A stretch of 12,556 bases of DNA from Chitinophagaceae bacterium (lineage in GTDB: Bacteria > Bacteroidota > Bacteroidia > Chitinophagales > Chitinophagaceae). The DNA lies in the NCBI GenBank assembly GCA_947481355.1, contig CANKGM010000036.1, forward strand, positions 1-12,556, written 5' to 3'. Numbering within the stretch: position 1 is the first letter of the stretch; each line of letters begins with the position of its first letter. Positions 6,637 to 12,556 of this stretch are shown piece after piece. The notes beneath the pieces were generated by a model that saw only the letters and a list, made by a program, of their open reading frames with translations, had not been told where the DNA came from and did not search any database. Made by a program: the position numbers and the translations under genes.

Positions 6637-7809
6637 TTAACTAAAACTATGTACAAACCCATTGAGATGAATATCCAACGATTTTATTAGAGACTCTTCT
6701 ACATGGCCAATAAGTTTAGCTTCAACACCATATTTATTTGCCGCCGCAATCATACTACTCGCTTTGTCTGGTGTTGTGTAAATTTCCATCCTACATCCCA
6801 TATTAAATACCTGCAGCATCTCTCTTTCATCCGACTTACTTGCTTCTTGAATCAATTTAAAAACAGGAGGAATGTCGAACAACGAATCTTTCACAACCTT
6901 CATTGGTGAAGGCAAATACTTAAGGCATTTTGTTTGACCACCACCACTACAATGTATTAAACCATGCACAGCTTCAAAATCTTGTTCAAGAATATCTTTA
7001 ATAACAGGAGCAAATGTTCTGGTTGGACTGAGTACCAATTTACCTGCATTAACAGACGAGCCTAGTCCAGGAATCTCATCAATTAATGAGTGTTTTCCGA
7101 GGTACACTACATCAGATGACAAAGCAGGATCAAATGATTCTGGATATGATTTAGCATACTGATTCGCGAACATATCATGTCTTGCACTAGTCAATCCGTT
7201 ACTACCTATACCACTGTTATATTCAGATTCATATACAGTTTGTCCATAACTTGCTAGTCCAACGATTACATCCCCAGCAGATATTTTATCATTCGTGATT
7301 AATCTATTTTTAGGCCATCTAGCCGTCATAGTTCCATTTACGGCTACCGTGCGAACAACATCACCTACATCAGCTGTTTCTCCACCTAAGTAGGATATCC
7401 TTACGCCCATATTCGACAACGAATCGAATAATTCACTAGTGCCATTGATGATTTCTTTTAATACTTCACCAGGAATGAGTCCTTTATTTCGATCAATTGT
7501 AGAGTTAAAGATAATGTTGTCATAAATTCCAATACAAAGCAAATCATCCAAATTCATCACTACGGCATCTTGAGCGATTCCTCTCCAAACAGAAATATCA
7601 CCTGTTTCTTTCCAATATAAATAAGCCAATATACTCTTGGTACCTGCCCCGTCGGCATGCATCACATTGACAAAATCAATATCACCACCTAAGTAATCTG
7701 GATAGATTTTACAAAAGGCATTAGGGTAAATACCTTGATCCAGTCCTTGGATAGCAGCATGAACTTCTTCCTTTTGGGCGGAGACACCTCTTTTATTGTA
7801 TAGACTCAT
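6637..7809 (-). CDS. purM: Phosphoribosylformylglycinamidine cyclo-ligase (AIR synthetase)
   Basis: PurM catalyses the ATP-dependent closure of FGAM to aminoimidazole ribonucleotide, step five of purine synthesis, in the cytoplasm. Starting at ATG 7809 the product is 390 residues, the longer form usual in Bacteroidota (about 345 in E. coli). Conserved blocks are HADGAGTKS (51-59), NLDDLLCIG (86-94), LGGETADVGD (141-150), SNGLTSAR (203-210), SPTRTFAPVI (261-270), HCSGGGQTK (286-294) and QVFNMGCRME (333-342). The DDLLCIG and GGETAD elements identify PurM rather than PurL or the selenide-water dikinase relatives. An ATG at 7935 is in frame but would add 42 basic residues encoded by the promoter itself. 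A -33/-7 promoter ends 18 bases before 7809, so the shorter start is chosen. The gene is divergent from ribF, with ftsE downstream. Confidence 0.95.
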   Translation of the reverse strand: MSLYNKRGVSAQKEEVHAAIQGLDQGIYPNAFCKIYPDYLGGDIDFVNVMHADGAGTKSILAYLYWKETGDISVWRGIAQDAVVMNLDDLLCIGIYDNIIFNSTIDRNKGLIPGEVLKEIINGTSELFDSLSNMGVRISYLGGETADVGDVVRTVAVNGTMTARWPKNRLITNDKISAGDVIVGLASYGQTVYESEYNSGIGSNGLTSARHDMFANQYAKSYPESFDPALSSDVVYLGKHSLIDEIPGLGSSVNAGKLVLSPTRTFAPVIKDILEQDFEAVHGLIHCSGGGQTKCLKYLPSPMKVVKDSLFDIPPVFKLIQEASKSDEREMLQVFNMGCRMEIYTTPDKASSMIAAANKYGVEAKLIGHVEESLIKSLDIHLNGFVHSFS

Positions 7810-7827
7810 AATAAAGAATACAGTACG

Positions 7828-7858
7828 CAAATTTACTTTAGAAGGTGGACATGGCAAG
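7828..7858 (-). promoter_or_regulatory. purM promoter, Bacteroidota -33/-7 type
   Basis: On the minus strand CTTG (7858-7855) is followed by exactly 19 bases and then TAAATTTG (7835-7828). This matches the Bacteroidota consensus TTTG-N19-TAnnTTTG with one mismatch in the -33 box and none in the -7 box. A transcription start near 7822 would give a leader of roughly a dozen bases before the purM ATG at 7809, which also supports that start codon. Confidence 0.7.
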
Positions 7859-7884
7859 AATAAAAAAGGAGTTCTTGTCAACAC

Positions 7885-7915
7885 TATGTTCATTCTTCTT
7901 TTTGAAGTAATTTCG
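7885..7915 (+). promoter_or_regulatory. Weak candidate ribF promoter
   Basis: TATG (7885-7888), a 19-base spacer and TAATTTCG (7908-7915) fit the -33/-7 layout with one mismatch in each box. The start codon of ribF is only nine bases past the -7 box, so transcription from it would give a nearly leaderless mRNA. The match is marginal. Confidence 0.22.
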
Positions 7916-7923
7916 CATTTCTT

Positions 7924-8871
7924 ATGCAGGTACATTACGATATTGATAAATTACCCTTATTTACTAACTCAGTCATCACCATAGGTACATTTGACGGAAT
8001 CCATTCTGGACATCATGCCATTTTGGATCAGCTCATCCAAGAAGGAAGTAAACACTTAGGGGAATCAGTTGTAATCACATTTCATCCTCATCCTCGTAAA
8101 ATTATTAGAGCTGGAGAAGCCCCTTCTTTACTAACCTCTATAGATGAAAGGATATCCCTTTTTCAAAAAAAAGGAATCGACCACTTAGTCATAGTTCCAT
8201 TTGACTTGAATTTTGCTGAGTTATCTGCGGAAGAATATATAGACAAATTTCTTGTCCATTACTTCCATCCAAAAGCCATTGTTATTGGCTTTGACCACCG
8301 ATATGGCAAAAACAGAGCGGGTGATTATGCCTTGCTTAAGAGCAAAGAGAATCTGCACGGATATGAGGTAATAGAAATTCCGGAATTCATCCTTAATAAC
8401 TCAAAAATAAGTTCAACGCATATTCGAAAAGCACTATTAGCAGGTGAAATTGAAATAGCCAATTCCTTGCTTGGATACGCTTATCAACTTGAGGGAATTG
8501 TTATTCGCGGGGATCAACTGGGCAGAAAAATAGGCTTTCCAACAGCAAACCTTGCAATAACTGAAACAGAAAAGCTCGTCCCAGCAACGGGAGTATACGC
8601 AGTATCGGTTTTCATAAAAAAAGACAATCATACGATCGAAAAAAATGGTATGATGAATATCGGCTATCGACCAACGGTAAGTGGTAAAGAGAGAAGAATT
8701 GAAATCCACATCTTCAATCTTAAAGAAGACTTGTATGATCTTTCTCTCTGTGTAGAATTAAAGGCCTTTATTAGAAATGAAATAAAATTTTCAGGGCTTG
8801 AAGAGCTTACAGCTCAATTAGAAAAAGACAAGAATACCGTTTTGTCTTTTTTTGAAGCCCAAACTAAATGA
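7924..8871 (+). CDS. ribF: Bifunctional riboflavin kinase / FAD synthetase
   Basis: RibF phosphorylates riboflavin to FMN and adenylylates FMN to FAD in the cytoplasm. The 315-residue product has both domains at normal length. The N-terminal nucleotidylyltransferase domain (about 15-180) carries GTFDGIHSGH (21-30), whose His pair binds ATP, FHPHPRK (53-59), GFDHRYGKNRAGD (122-134) and ISSTHIRKAL (162-171). The C-terminal riboflavin kinase domain (about 185-312) carries GRKIGFPTANL (200-210) for the nucleotide, NIGYRPTVSG (245-254) and the IEIHIFN strand (259-265), where Glu260 is the likely catalytic base. The ATG at 7924 places strand 1 (SVITIGTFDG) at the usual distance. It is divergent from purM and overlaps the end of convergent holA by eight bases. 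Confidence 0.97.
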   Translation: MQVHYDIDKLPLFTNSVITIGTFDGIHSGHHAILDQLIQEGSKHLGESVVITFHPHPRKIIRAGEAPSLLTSIDERISLFQKKGIDHLVIVPFDLNFAELSAEEYIDKFLVHYFHPKAIVIGFDHRYGKNRAGDYALLKSKENLHGYEVIEIPEFILNNSKISSTHIRKALLAGEIEIANSLLGYAYQLEGIVIRGDQLGRKIGFPTANLAITETEKLVPATGVYAVSVFIKKDNHTIEKNGMMNIGYRPTVSGKERRIEIHIFNLKEDLYDLSLCVELKAFIRNEIKFSGLEELTAQLEKDKNTVLSFFEAQTK

Positions 8872-9862
8872 TGATTTTTGCTATAAGCTCTTTCATTAGG
8901 CTTGCATCAGGCACGTCAGATTTTCCAATTCCCACACTTTTTAAATTATAATGGTGCAATAAAAGCAATGCATTTTCAACATCTGCTGGTGTATATTTAT
9001 GCATAGCTGAGATGTATTGTTTTGCAAAAAAACCATTTATTCCAAGTAGTGCCGCGAGAGCATACTCATCCCGAACATTGCTTGATGAAGCAACATATAA
9101 TTTACTAAAAAAAGAATAAAGTGTTGGAAGCAATAGCTGAATAGGAGCGGCTTTGGGGTTAGAGGAAAAATAATTCAAAATAGCTAACGACTTAGCCAAG
9201 TCTTTATTTATCATTGCAGCTTGTAGTTCGAAAACATTAAATTCTTTGCTTACCCCTACGAAATTTTCTATGTCATCATCCGTAATGGTTTTACGACCTG
9301 CGAGATTGATAATTATTTTTTCAACTTCATTTTCTATTCGTTGTAAATCGTTTCCGATATGATCTACTAATATGTGTAAAGTTTTAGGCTTGATATCCAA
9401 TCCCTTTCGCTTAATCAATTGAGACGCCCATTCAGGTAATTCATTGTCGTACAACTTTTTTGTAGTAAGCACCTCAATTTTCTTGTGAATCAATTTCCCA
9501 AATGCTTTACGCTTATCGTATGTCTTGTCTTTGTATGCAATTATGAAAATGGTTGAGCCAAGAGGATGATCAATATAATGCTCCAATTTTTCAATATCAC
9601 GCAGTTGTTGAGCCTCTTTCAGAATAATAACTTGTAGCTCTGAAAACATGGGATACCTCTTACAGGCATTTAGCACATCTTCTACTTTCGAATCCTTACC
9701 GTAAAAAACACTCAAATTGAAGGAAGCCTGATCGGGAGTAAGTATGTTGGTTTCAGCATAATTCGTTAACAAATCTATATAGTAAGGCTCATCCCCTTGG
9801 AGCCAGTAAATGGGCTTAAATACCCCTTTTACCCAATCTGTTTGTATTTGTTCAACACTCAT
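8864..9862 (-). CDS. holA: DNA polymerase III delta subunit (clamp loader)
   Basis: HolA is the clamp-loader subunit that opens the beta sliding clamp during DNA replication. The 332-residue product has the family layout. The N-terminal region has PIYWLQGDEPYYID (17-30), the usual start of HolA proteins, then PMFSELQVIILKEAQ (71-85), which includes the region corresponding to the beta-binding element. A lid-like segment follows with DHIGNDLQRIENEVEKI (167-183), and ITDDDIENFVG (193-203). The all-helical collar domain (about 210-332) includes FNVFELQAA (208-216), the conserved entry to that domain. Like other delta subunits it has no Walker A motif, so it is not DnaX. The start at 9862 needs no Shine-Dalgarno sequence. 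It converges on ribF with an eight-base overlap and diverges from the coiled-coil gene across a gap with nested palindromes. Confidence 0.93.
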   Translation of the reverse strand: MSVEQIQTDWVKGVFKPIYWLQGDEPYYIDLLTNYAETNILTPDQASFNLSVFYGKDSKVEDVLNACKRYPMFSELQVIILKEAQQLRDIEKLEHYIDHPLGSTIFIIAYKDKTYDKRKAFGKLIHKKIEVLTTKKLYDNELPEWASQLIKRKGLDIKPKTLHILVDHIGNDLQRIENEVEKIIINLAGRKTITDDDIENFVGVSKEFNVFELQAAMINKDLAKSLAILNYFSSNPKAAPIQLLLPTLYSFFSKLYVASSSNVRDEYALAALLGINGFFAKQYISAMHKYTPADVENALLLLHHYNLKSVGIGKSDVPDASLMKELIAKIII

Positions 9863-9902
9863 ATTCCGATTTAGTTTGGCTTCTTGACTACACTTTTAAT
9901 TT

Positions 9903-9938
9903 CTATGTTAACATATGAATGTTAAATTTTTAACATAG
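9903..9938. promoter_or_regulatory. Nested palindrome cluster, operator-like, between divergent holA and coiled-coil gene
   Basis: TATGTTAACATA (9904-9915) is a perfect 12-bp palindrome. ATGTTAAATTTTTAACAT (9919-9936) is an 8-bp inverted repeat around two T. The outer arms CTATGTTAA (9903-9911) and TTAACATAG (9930-9938) also pair. In all there are four ATGTTAA/TTAACAT half-sites within 36 bases, two in each orientation. This suits a dimeric regulator binding between two divergent genes; the regulator is unknown. The rest of the 170-base gap is A/T-rich and holds smaller inverted repeats (ATTCAATTTTGAAT near 9995) but no convincing -33/-7 pair. Confidence 0.5.
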
Positions 9939-10032
9939 TAACAAGGTTTTAAAGAAAAAAAAAGTTATTCCTTTGTCTAGATATCAAAAATATCAATTCA
10001 ATTTTGAATAACACTCAACAATTCATTAAATC

Positions 10033-10989
10033 ATGACAACAAATCCTACAACTGGCAGTTTTAGCCAAGAACCAAAAAAAGACAACAAAGGCACGATTAT
10101 CATTGTCCTACTCATTGCATTGGTTGTTTCTTGGGTATATTTTTTCTATACCAAGAATCAAACAAATACACTCATTTCAGAAAAAGATGCTCAGTATTCG
10201 ACATTAGATTCATCTAAAAATGCCGTTCAGAAAGAATTTGATGACGCGATGGTTCGTTTACAAGAAATGACACAAACGAATGTCGGACTAGATAGTTTGG
10301 TCAAAACGAAGGATAAGGAAATGCAAGTACTTAAAAGTCGGTTCAAAACATTGGTCAGCAAACAAAATGCCACAGCAGAGGATCTTGCCGAGGCAAAAGT
10401 ATTGGTAGGAGAATTGAATGGTAAAATAAATGACTATGTAAGAGAAATAGAAAGATTGCAAGCTGAAAACCAACAACTCACTGCTGACAAAGCTGGTTTG
10501 ACAGCTGATAAGCAAAATCTTGAAAAAAACTTAGCTACAACAGAAGTAGCTAAAAAAGAGGCTGAAGATAAAGTTGATGTAGGGTCTACCCTTCATGCAT
10601 CAAGCTTTCAAATAGCCGCTATTAACGAAACCAATTCTGGAAAAGAAAAATCAACCTCAAGAGCGAAACGTGCGGATAAACTTCGCATCTCGTTTATGTT
10701 GGATGAAAATAGAATTGCAACTACTGGAACAAAAATGCTATTTATTATTGCAAAAGACCCAAGTGGAAAAATTATTAAAGAAACTGCACTTGGCTCTGGA
10801 AGTTTTGAAACACGCCAAGACGGACAATTAGATTATACCACTAAATTGAACACCGAATACACTCAGGGTGAATCAAAATCTATCAACTTTGACCTCAAAC
10901 AAACTGATGCCTATTCTAAAGGAAGCTATAGCATCGTTGTTTATCAAAATGGATTCAAAATCGGACAAGGTATAGCTGCTCTTAAATAA
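10033..10989 (+). CDS. Membrane-anchored coiled-coil protein of unknown function
   Basis: I do not recognise a characterised family. The 318-residue product has four parts. A short polar N-terminus with a basic cluster (KKDNKG, 15-20) comes first, then one strong membrane helix (about 21-40, TIIIVLLIALVVSWVYFF). A long, Lys/Glu-rich helical region (about 45-182) has heptad-like spacing, including ERLQAENQQLTADKAGL (140-156) and QNLEKNL (161-167). A probable beta-rich globular domain (about 186-318) contains KLRISFMLDENRI and ends in SYSIVVYQNGFKIGQG. The lack of a signal-cleavage site and the positive N-side suggest a signal anchor with the coiled coil and C-terminal domain in the periplasm. 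The ATG at 10033 is the only start that keeps the anchor. It is divergent from holA and converges on the outer-membrane gene through a shared terminator. A spacer or sensor role in the envelope is speculation. Confidence 0.88.
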   Translation: MTTNPTTGSFSQEPKKDNKGTIIIVLLIALVVSWVYFFYTKNQTNTLISEKDAQYSTLDSSKNAVQKEFDDAMVRLQEMTQTNVGLDSLVKTKDKEMQVLKSRFKTLVSKQNATAEDLAEAKVLVGELNGKINDYVREIERLQAENQQLTADKAGLTADKQNLEKNLATTEVAKKEAEDKVDVGSTLHASSFQIAAINETNSGKEKSTSRAKRADKLRISFMLDENRIATTGTKMLFIIAKDPSGKIIKETALGSGSFETRQDGQLDYTTKLNTEYTQGESKSINFDLKQTDAYSKGSYSIVVYQNGFKIGQGIAALK

Positions 10990-11009
10990 GATTGGCTGAA
11001 TACATAATT

Positions 11010-11041
11010 AAAAAGGGACAGTGATATCACTGTCCCTTTTT
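11010..11041. terminator. Perfect bidirectional terminator between convergent genes
   Basis: The 32 bases form an uninterrupted palindrome: A5 GGGACAGTGAT (11010-11025) against ATCACTGTCCC T5 (11026-11041). The stem core GGGACAGTGA/TCACTGTCCC is flanked by A on one side and T on the other, giving a T-run in both directions. It sits 20 bases past the stop of the coiled-coil gene and directly touches the stop codon of the outer-membrane gene at 11042-11044, so it can end both transcripts. Confidence 0.93.
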
Positions 11042-12556
11042 TTATAATATTGCTCGAATTTGGGCTCGTCCGATATTAACCATTCCTGAAGTGCCCGCTT
11101 TTCTTCCCTCATATTGAATGGTCATTTCAAGATAAGGAGTGAGTCTTTTTGTTAAATCCATTGTCCAAATAAAATTCTTTCCAGGTAACAAGCCTTCTAG
11201 CATAATATACCCAACACTGGTATTCGCATTTCCATTAAAACTTATTTTACTAAAATTCATCGAAGTTGAAATAGCCGTATTAGACACTAAATTATACTTG
11301 GCTTCAAAAAGCATCGCATTAATTTTTGCCACTTCTGGTCCTTTATTTTGTTTATCATCTATCTTATAACCGGCCATCAAACGCAAATTCGTTCCTTGAG
11401 TAAATGTTATTCTTGGCTCAAGTGCCAATGAAGAAACATTATAATTTCGATTACTGAATTTTGGAGTTTCTAAAATGTTCCGATTCATTTTAGTGATGAA
11501 ATCAACTGTAATTACCTTAAACCAATTCGATCTAATCTTGAATGAAATACCATCAATGGAACGTGTTTCATAACCATAAGACAAATATGCTCTATTGCTT
11601 GTTTGCAAGGTATTGATATCAAGTCCCCAAACCTGACTCATTTTGTTGAATGAAAATGAATTACTGAATACCCGATCAAAAGTTATTAAAGACGTGTCAA
11701 TCAAAAAATTATCAAATGGATTATAGGCTTTAGCATGCCCTGCTTCTTGTTTTTTATTGATTTGAAGAGCTGATTGAACGTATAATTTTTTAATAAAATT
11801 AATAAATGAATTAGAAGTGTAATTCGATAACGCTTGAGATGGATTAATTACAACGTTGTAATTAAATTGTAAATAATCGGCTTTGATGAACTCATTGGTA
11901 GGCGTTGCAATTCTGAAAAATTTAGCTTGATCTCGAAACTTAGCAATTTCAAATTCATTAAGTTGTTGAACGCCATCATTGTTGTAATCAATCCACGTAT
12001 ATTCTCCTTGTCCAGCAGGAACTTCAAAAAAAGCGAAATCTTTTCGCGGCTCTTGTCCTGTTCCCAACTCATATAACATATCCCCATTTATGGCTCCTTT
12101 CCATACTGTTGAAAGGTATTGAACCCTTCCCAAGAGTGTTTTGTCTGGCTTGACCGCAGTGGCTTGGCTATTGATGATTTCAAGTTGCCTAAACGTAGTA
12201 CTAAACTTTACTTGATGATGTTCACTAGCGAGTAGTTCAGACGTTATACTATAATTATGGCTTCTATCTGTTCTCTCCAGTTTATTGGCAAATGGAATTT
12301 GATCTGTTCGCGTAAAATAATTCAATCCCCATTTATTCATTTTTGATTGGTCAGATTGTGTAAACACCTGAAAGGTATTGAATGCAAAACTTCCCGCTTT
12401 AAGTGAATCTGAACGTATGAATGATGACGTTGTTTTTTCAAGTGAATATTTAACGCCGAATTCTTGGTTTGACCAATGTTCAATAGTTCGGGTAAGGTTA
12501 AGCGAAGGCCTCAAGAAATATCCTTTAGCCATACCGTCATTGAAGGATGTATAGCC
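11042..12556 (-). CDS. Large outer-membrane beta-barrel-like protein, C-terminal part (5' end outside window)
   Basis: The reading frame stays open to the right edge (GYTSFNDG precedes Met at 12532), so the true start lies beyond it; 504 residues are visible. From about residue 20 onward the fragment alternates polar and aromatic or hydrophobic residues in strand-length pieces separated by Asn/Ser/Asp-rich turns, as in TFRQLEIINSQ, SNRAYLSYGYETRSI and ITFTQGTNLRLMAGYKID. The C-terminus (MVNIGRAQIRAIL) also looks like a final strand. This is the look of an outer-membrane barrel. An EF-hand-like loop, DYNNDGVQQLNE (visible residues 190-201, bases 11954-11989), has Asp, Asn, Asp, Gly and Glu at ligand positions 1, 3, 5, 6 and 12. 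The Y-x-W-I-D-Y-N-x-D-G block seems to me shared with large uncharacterised Bacteroidota surface proteins, but I cannot name the family. TonB-dependent receptor and SprA-like assignments are not supported. Confidence 0.75.
   Translation of the reverse strand, partial: GYTSFNDGMAKGYFLRPSLNLTRTIEHWSNQEFGVKYSLEKTTSSFIRSDSLKAGSFAFNTFQVFTQSDQSKMNKWGLNYFTRTDQIPFANKLERTDRSHNYSITSELLASEHHQVKFSTTFRQLEIINSQATAVKPDKTLLGRVQYLSTVWKGAINGDMLYELGTGQEPRKDFAFFEVPAGQGEYTWIDYNNDGVQQLNEFEIAKFRDQAKFFRIATPTNEFIKADYLQFNYNVVINPSQALSNYTSNSFINFIKKLYVQSALQINKKQEAGHAKAYNPFDNFLIDTSLITFDRVFSNSFSFNKMSQVWGLDINTLQTSNRAYLSYGYETRSIDGISFKIRSNWFKVITVDFITKMNRNILETPKFSNRNYNVSSLALEPRITFTQGTNLRLMAGYKIDDKQNKGPEVAKINAMLFEAKYNLVSNTAISTSMNFSKISFNGNANTSVGYIMLEGLLPGKNFIWTMDLTKRLTPYLEMTIQYEGRKAGTSGMVNIGRAQIRAIL

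Noticed and set aside
7810..7935. An in-frame ATG at 7935 that would lengthen PurM to 432 residues
   Set aside because: The added 42 residues are basic, have no place in the family alignment I know, and cover a near-consensus promoter. ATG 7809 gives the normal Bacteroidota N-terminus.
10033..10989. SMC-type or chromosome-segregation ATPase because of the coiled coil
   Set aside because: There is no Walker A, Walker B or signature motif, and the N-terminus is a membrane anchor.
1..12556. Search for CRISPR arrays, transposases, insertion-sequence ends, integrases, tRNA or rRNA genes
   Set aside because: No regularly spaced repeats, transposase-like frames, long terminal inverted repeats or tRNA cloverleaf sequences were seen. 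Gene content is core chromosomal.

Overview
The window looks like a chromosomal housekeeping segment from a low-GC (high 30s percent by eye) member of the Bacteroidota. Three things point there. First, the protein variants fit: a long PurM of about 390 residues, a Bacteroidota-style glycosyltransferase, and large outer-membrane beta-barrel sequence. Second, genes lack Shine-Dalgarno sequences and have A/T-rich leaders instead. Third, purM has a promoter matching the Bacteroidota sigma pattern (-33 TTG, 19-bp spacer, -7 TAnnTTTG). I cannot name the genus; a Chitinophagales, Sphingobacteriales or Cytophagales-like lineage is only a guess.

Layout. Positions 1-4629 are a run of minus-strand genes. 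In transcription order these are a small four-helix membrane protein of unknown function, rpsO (S15), pnp (polynucleotide phosphorylase), prmA (L11 methyltransferase) and plsY (acyl-phosphate:glycerol-3-phosphate acyltransferase, cut by the left edge). rpsO-pnp is the classic linked pair of ribosome and RNA-turnover genes. The pnp-prmA junction holds a strong hairpin whose T-run touches the prmA start codon. A divergent gap with helically phased A-tracts (4630-4790) leads to a plus-strand glycosyltransferase that has no usable ATG. That gene converges on, and overlaps, minus-strand ftsE, which is followed upstream by minus-strand purM. purM and plus-strand ribF diverge from a short shared promoter region. 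ribF converges on and overlaps holA (minus). After another divergent gap (9863-10032) with nested palindromes comes a plus-strand membrane-anchored coiled-coil protein. It converges, across a perfect bidirectional terminator, on the 3' part of a large outer-membrane beta-barrel-like gene that runs off the right edge.

Functionally this is mostly core metabolism and information processing: phospholipid synthesis, ribosome modification, RNA decay, purine synthesis, FMN/FAD synthesis, DNA clamp loading and cell division. Three lineage-restricted envelope proteins of unclear role are interspersed. I see no mobile element, CRISPR array, tRNA or rRNA. No gene-free stretch exceeds 300 bases; the longest are about 170 and 160 bases. 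I found no convincing new multi-gene system. The more interesting observations are regulatory: the terminator against prmA, competing hairpins before pnp, the missing start codon and disrupted leader of the glycosyltransferase, phased A-tracts, and a four-half-site palindrome cluster between holA and the coiled-coil gene.
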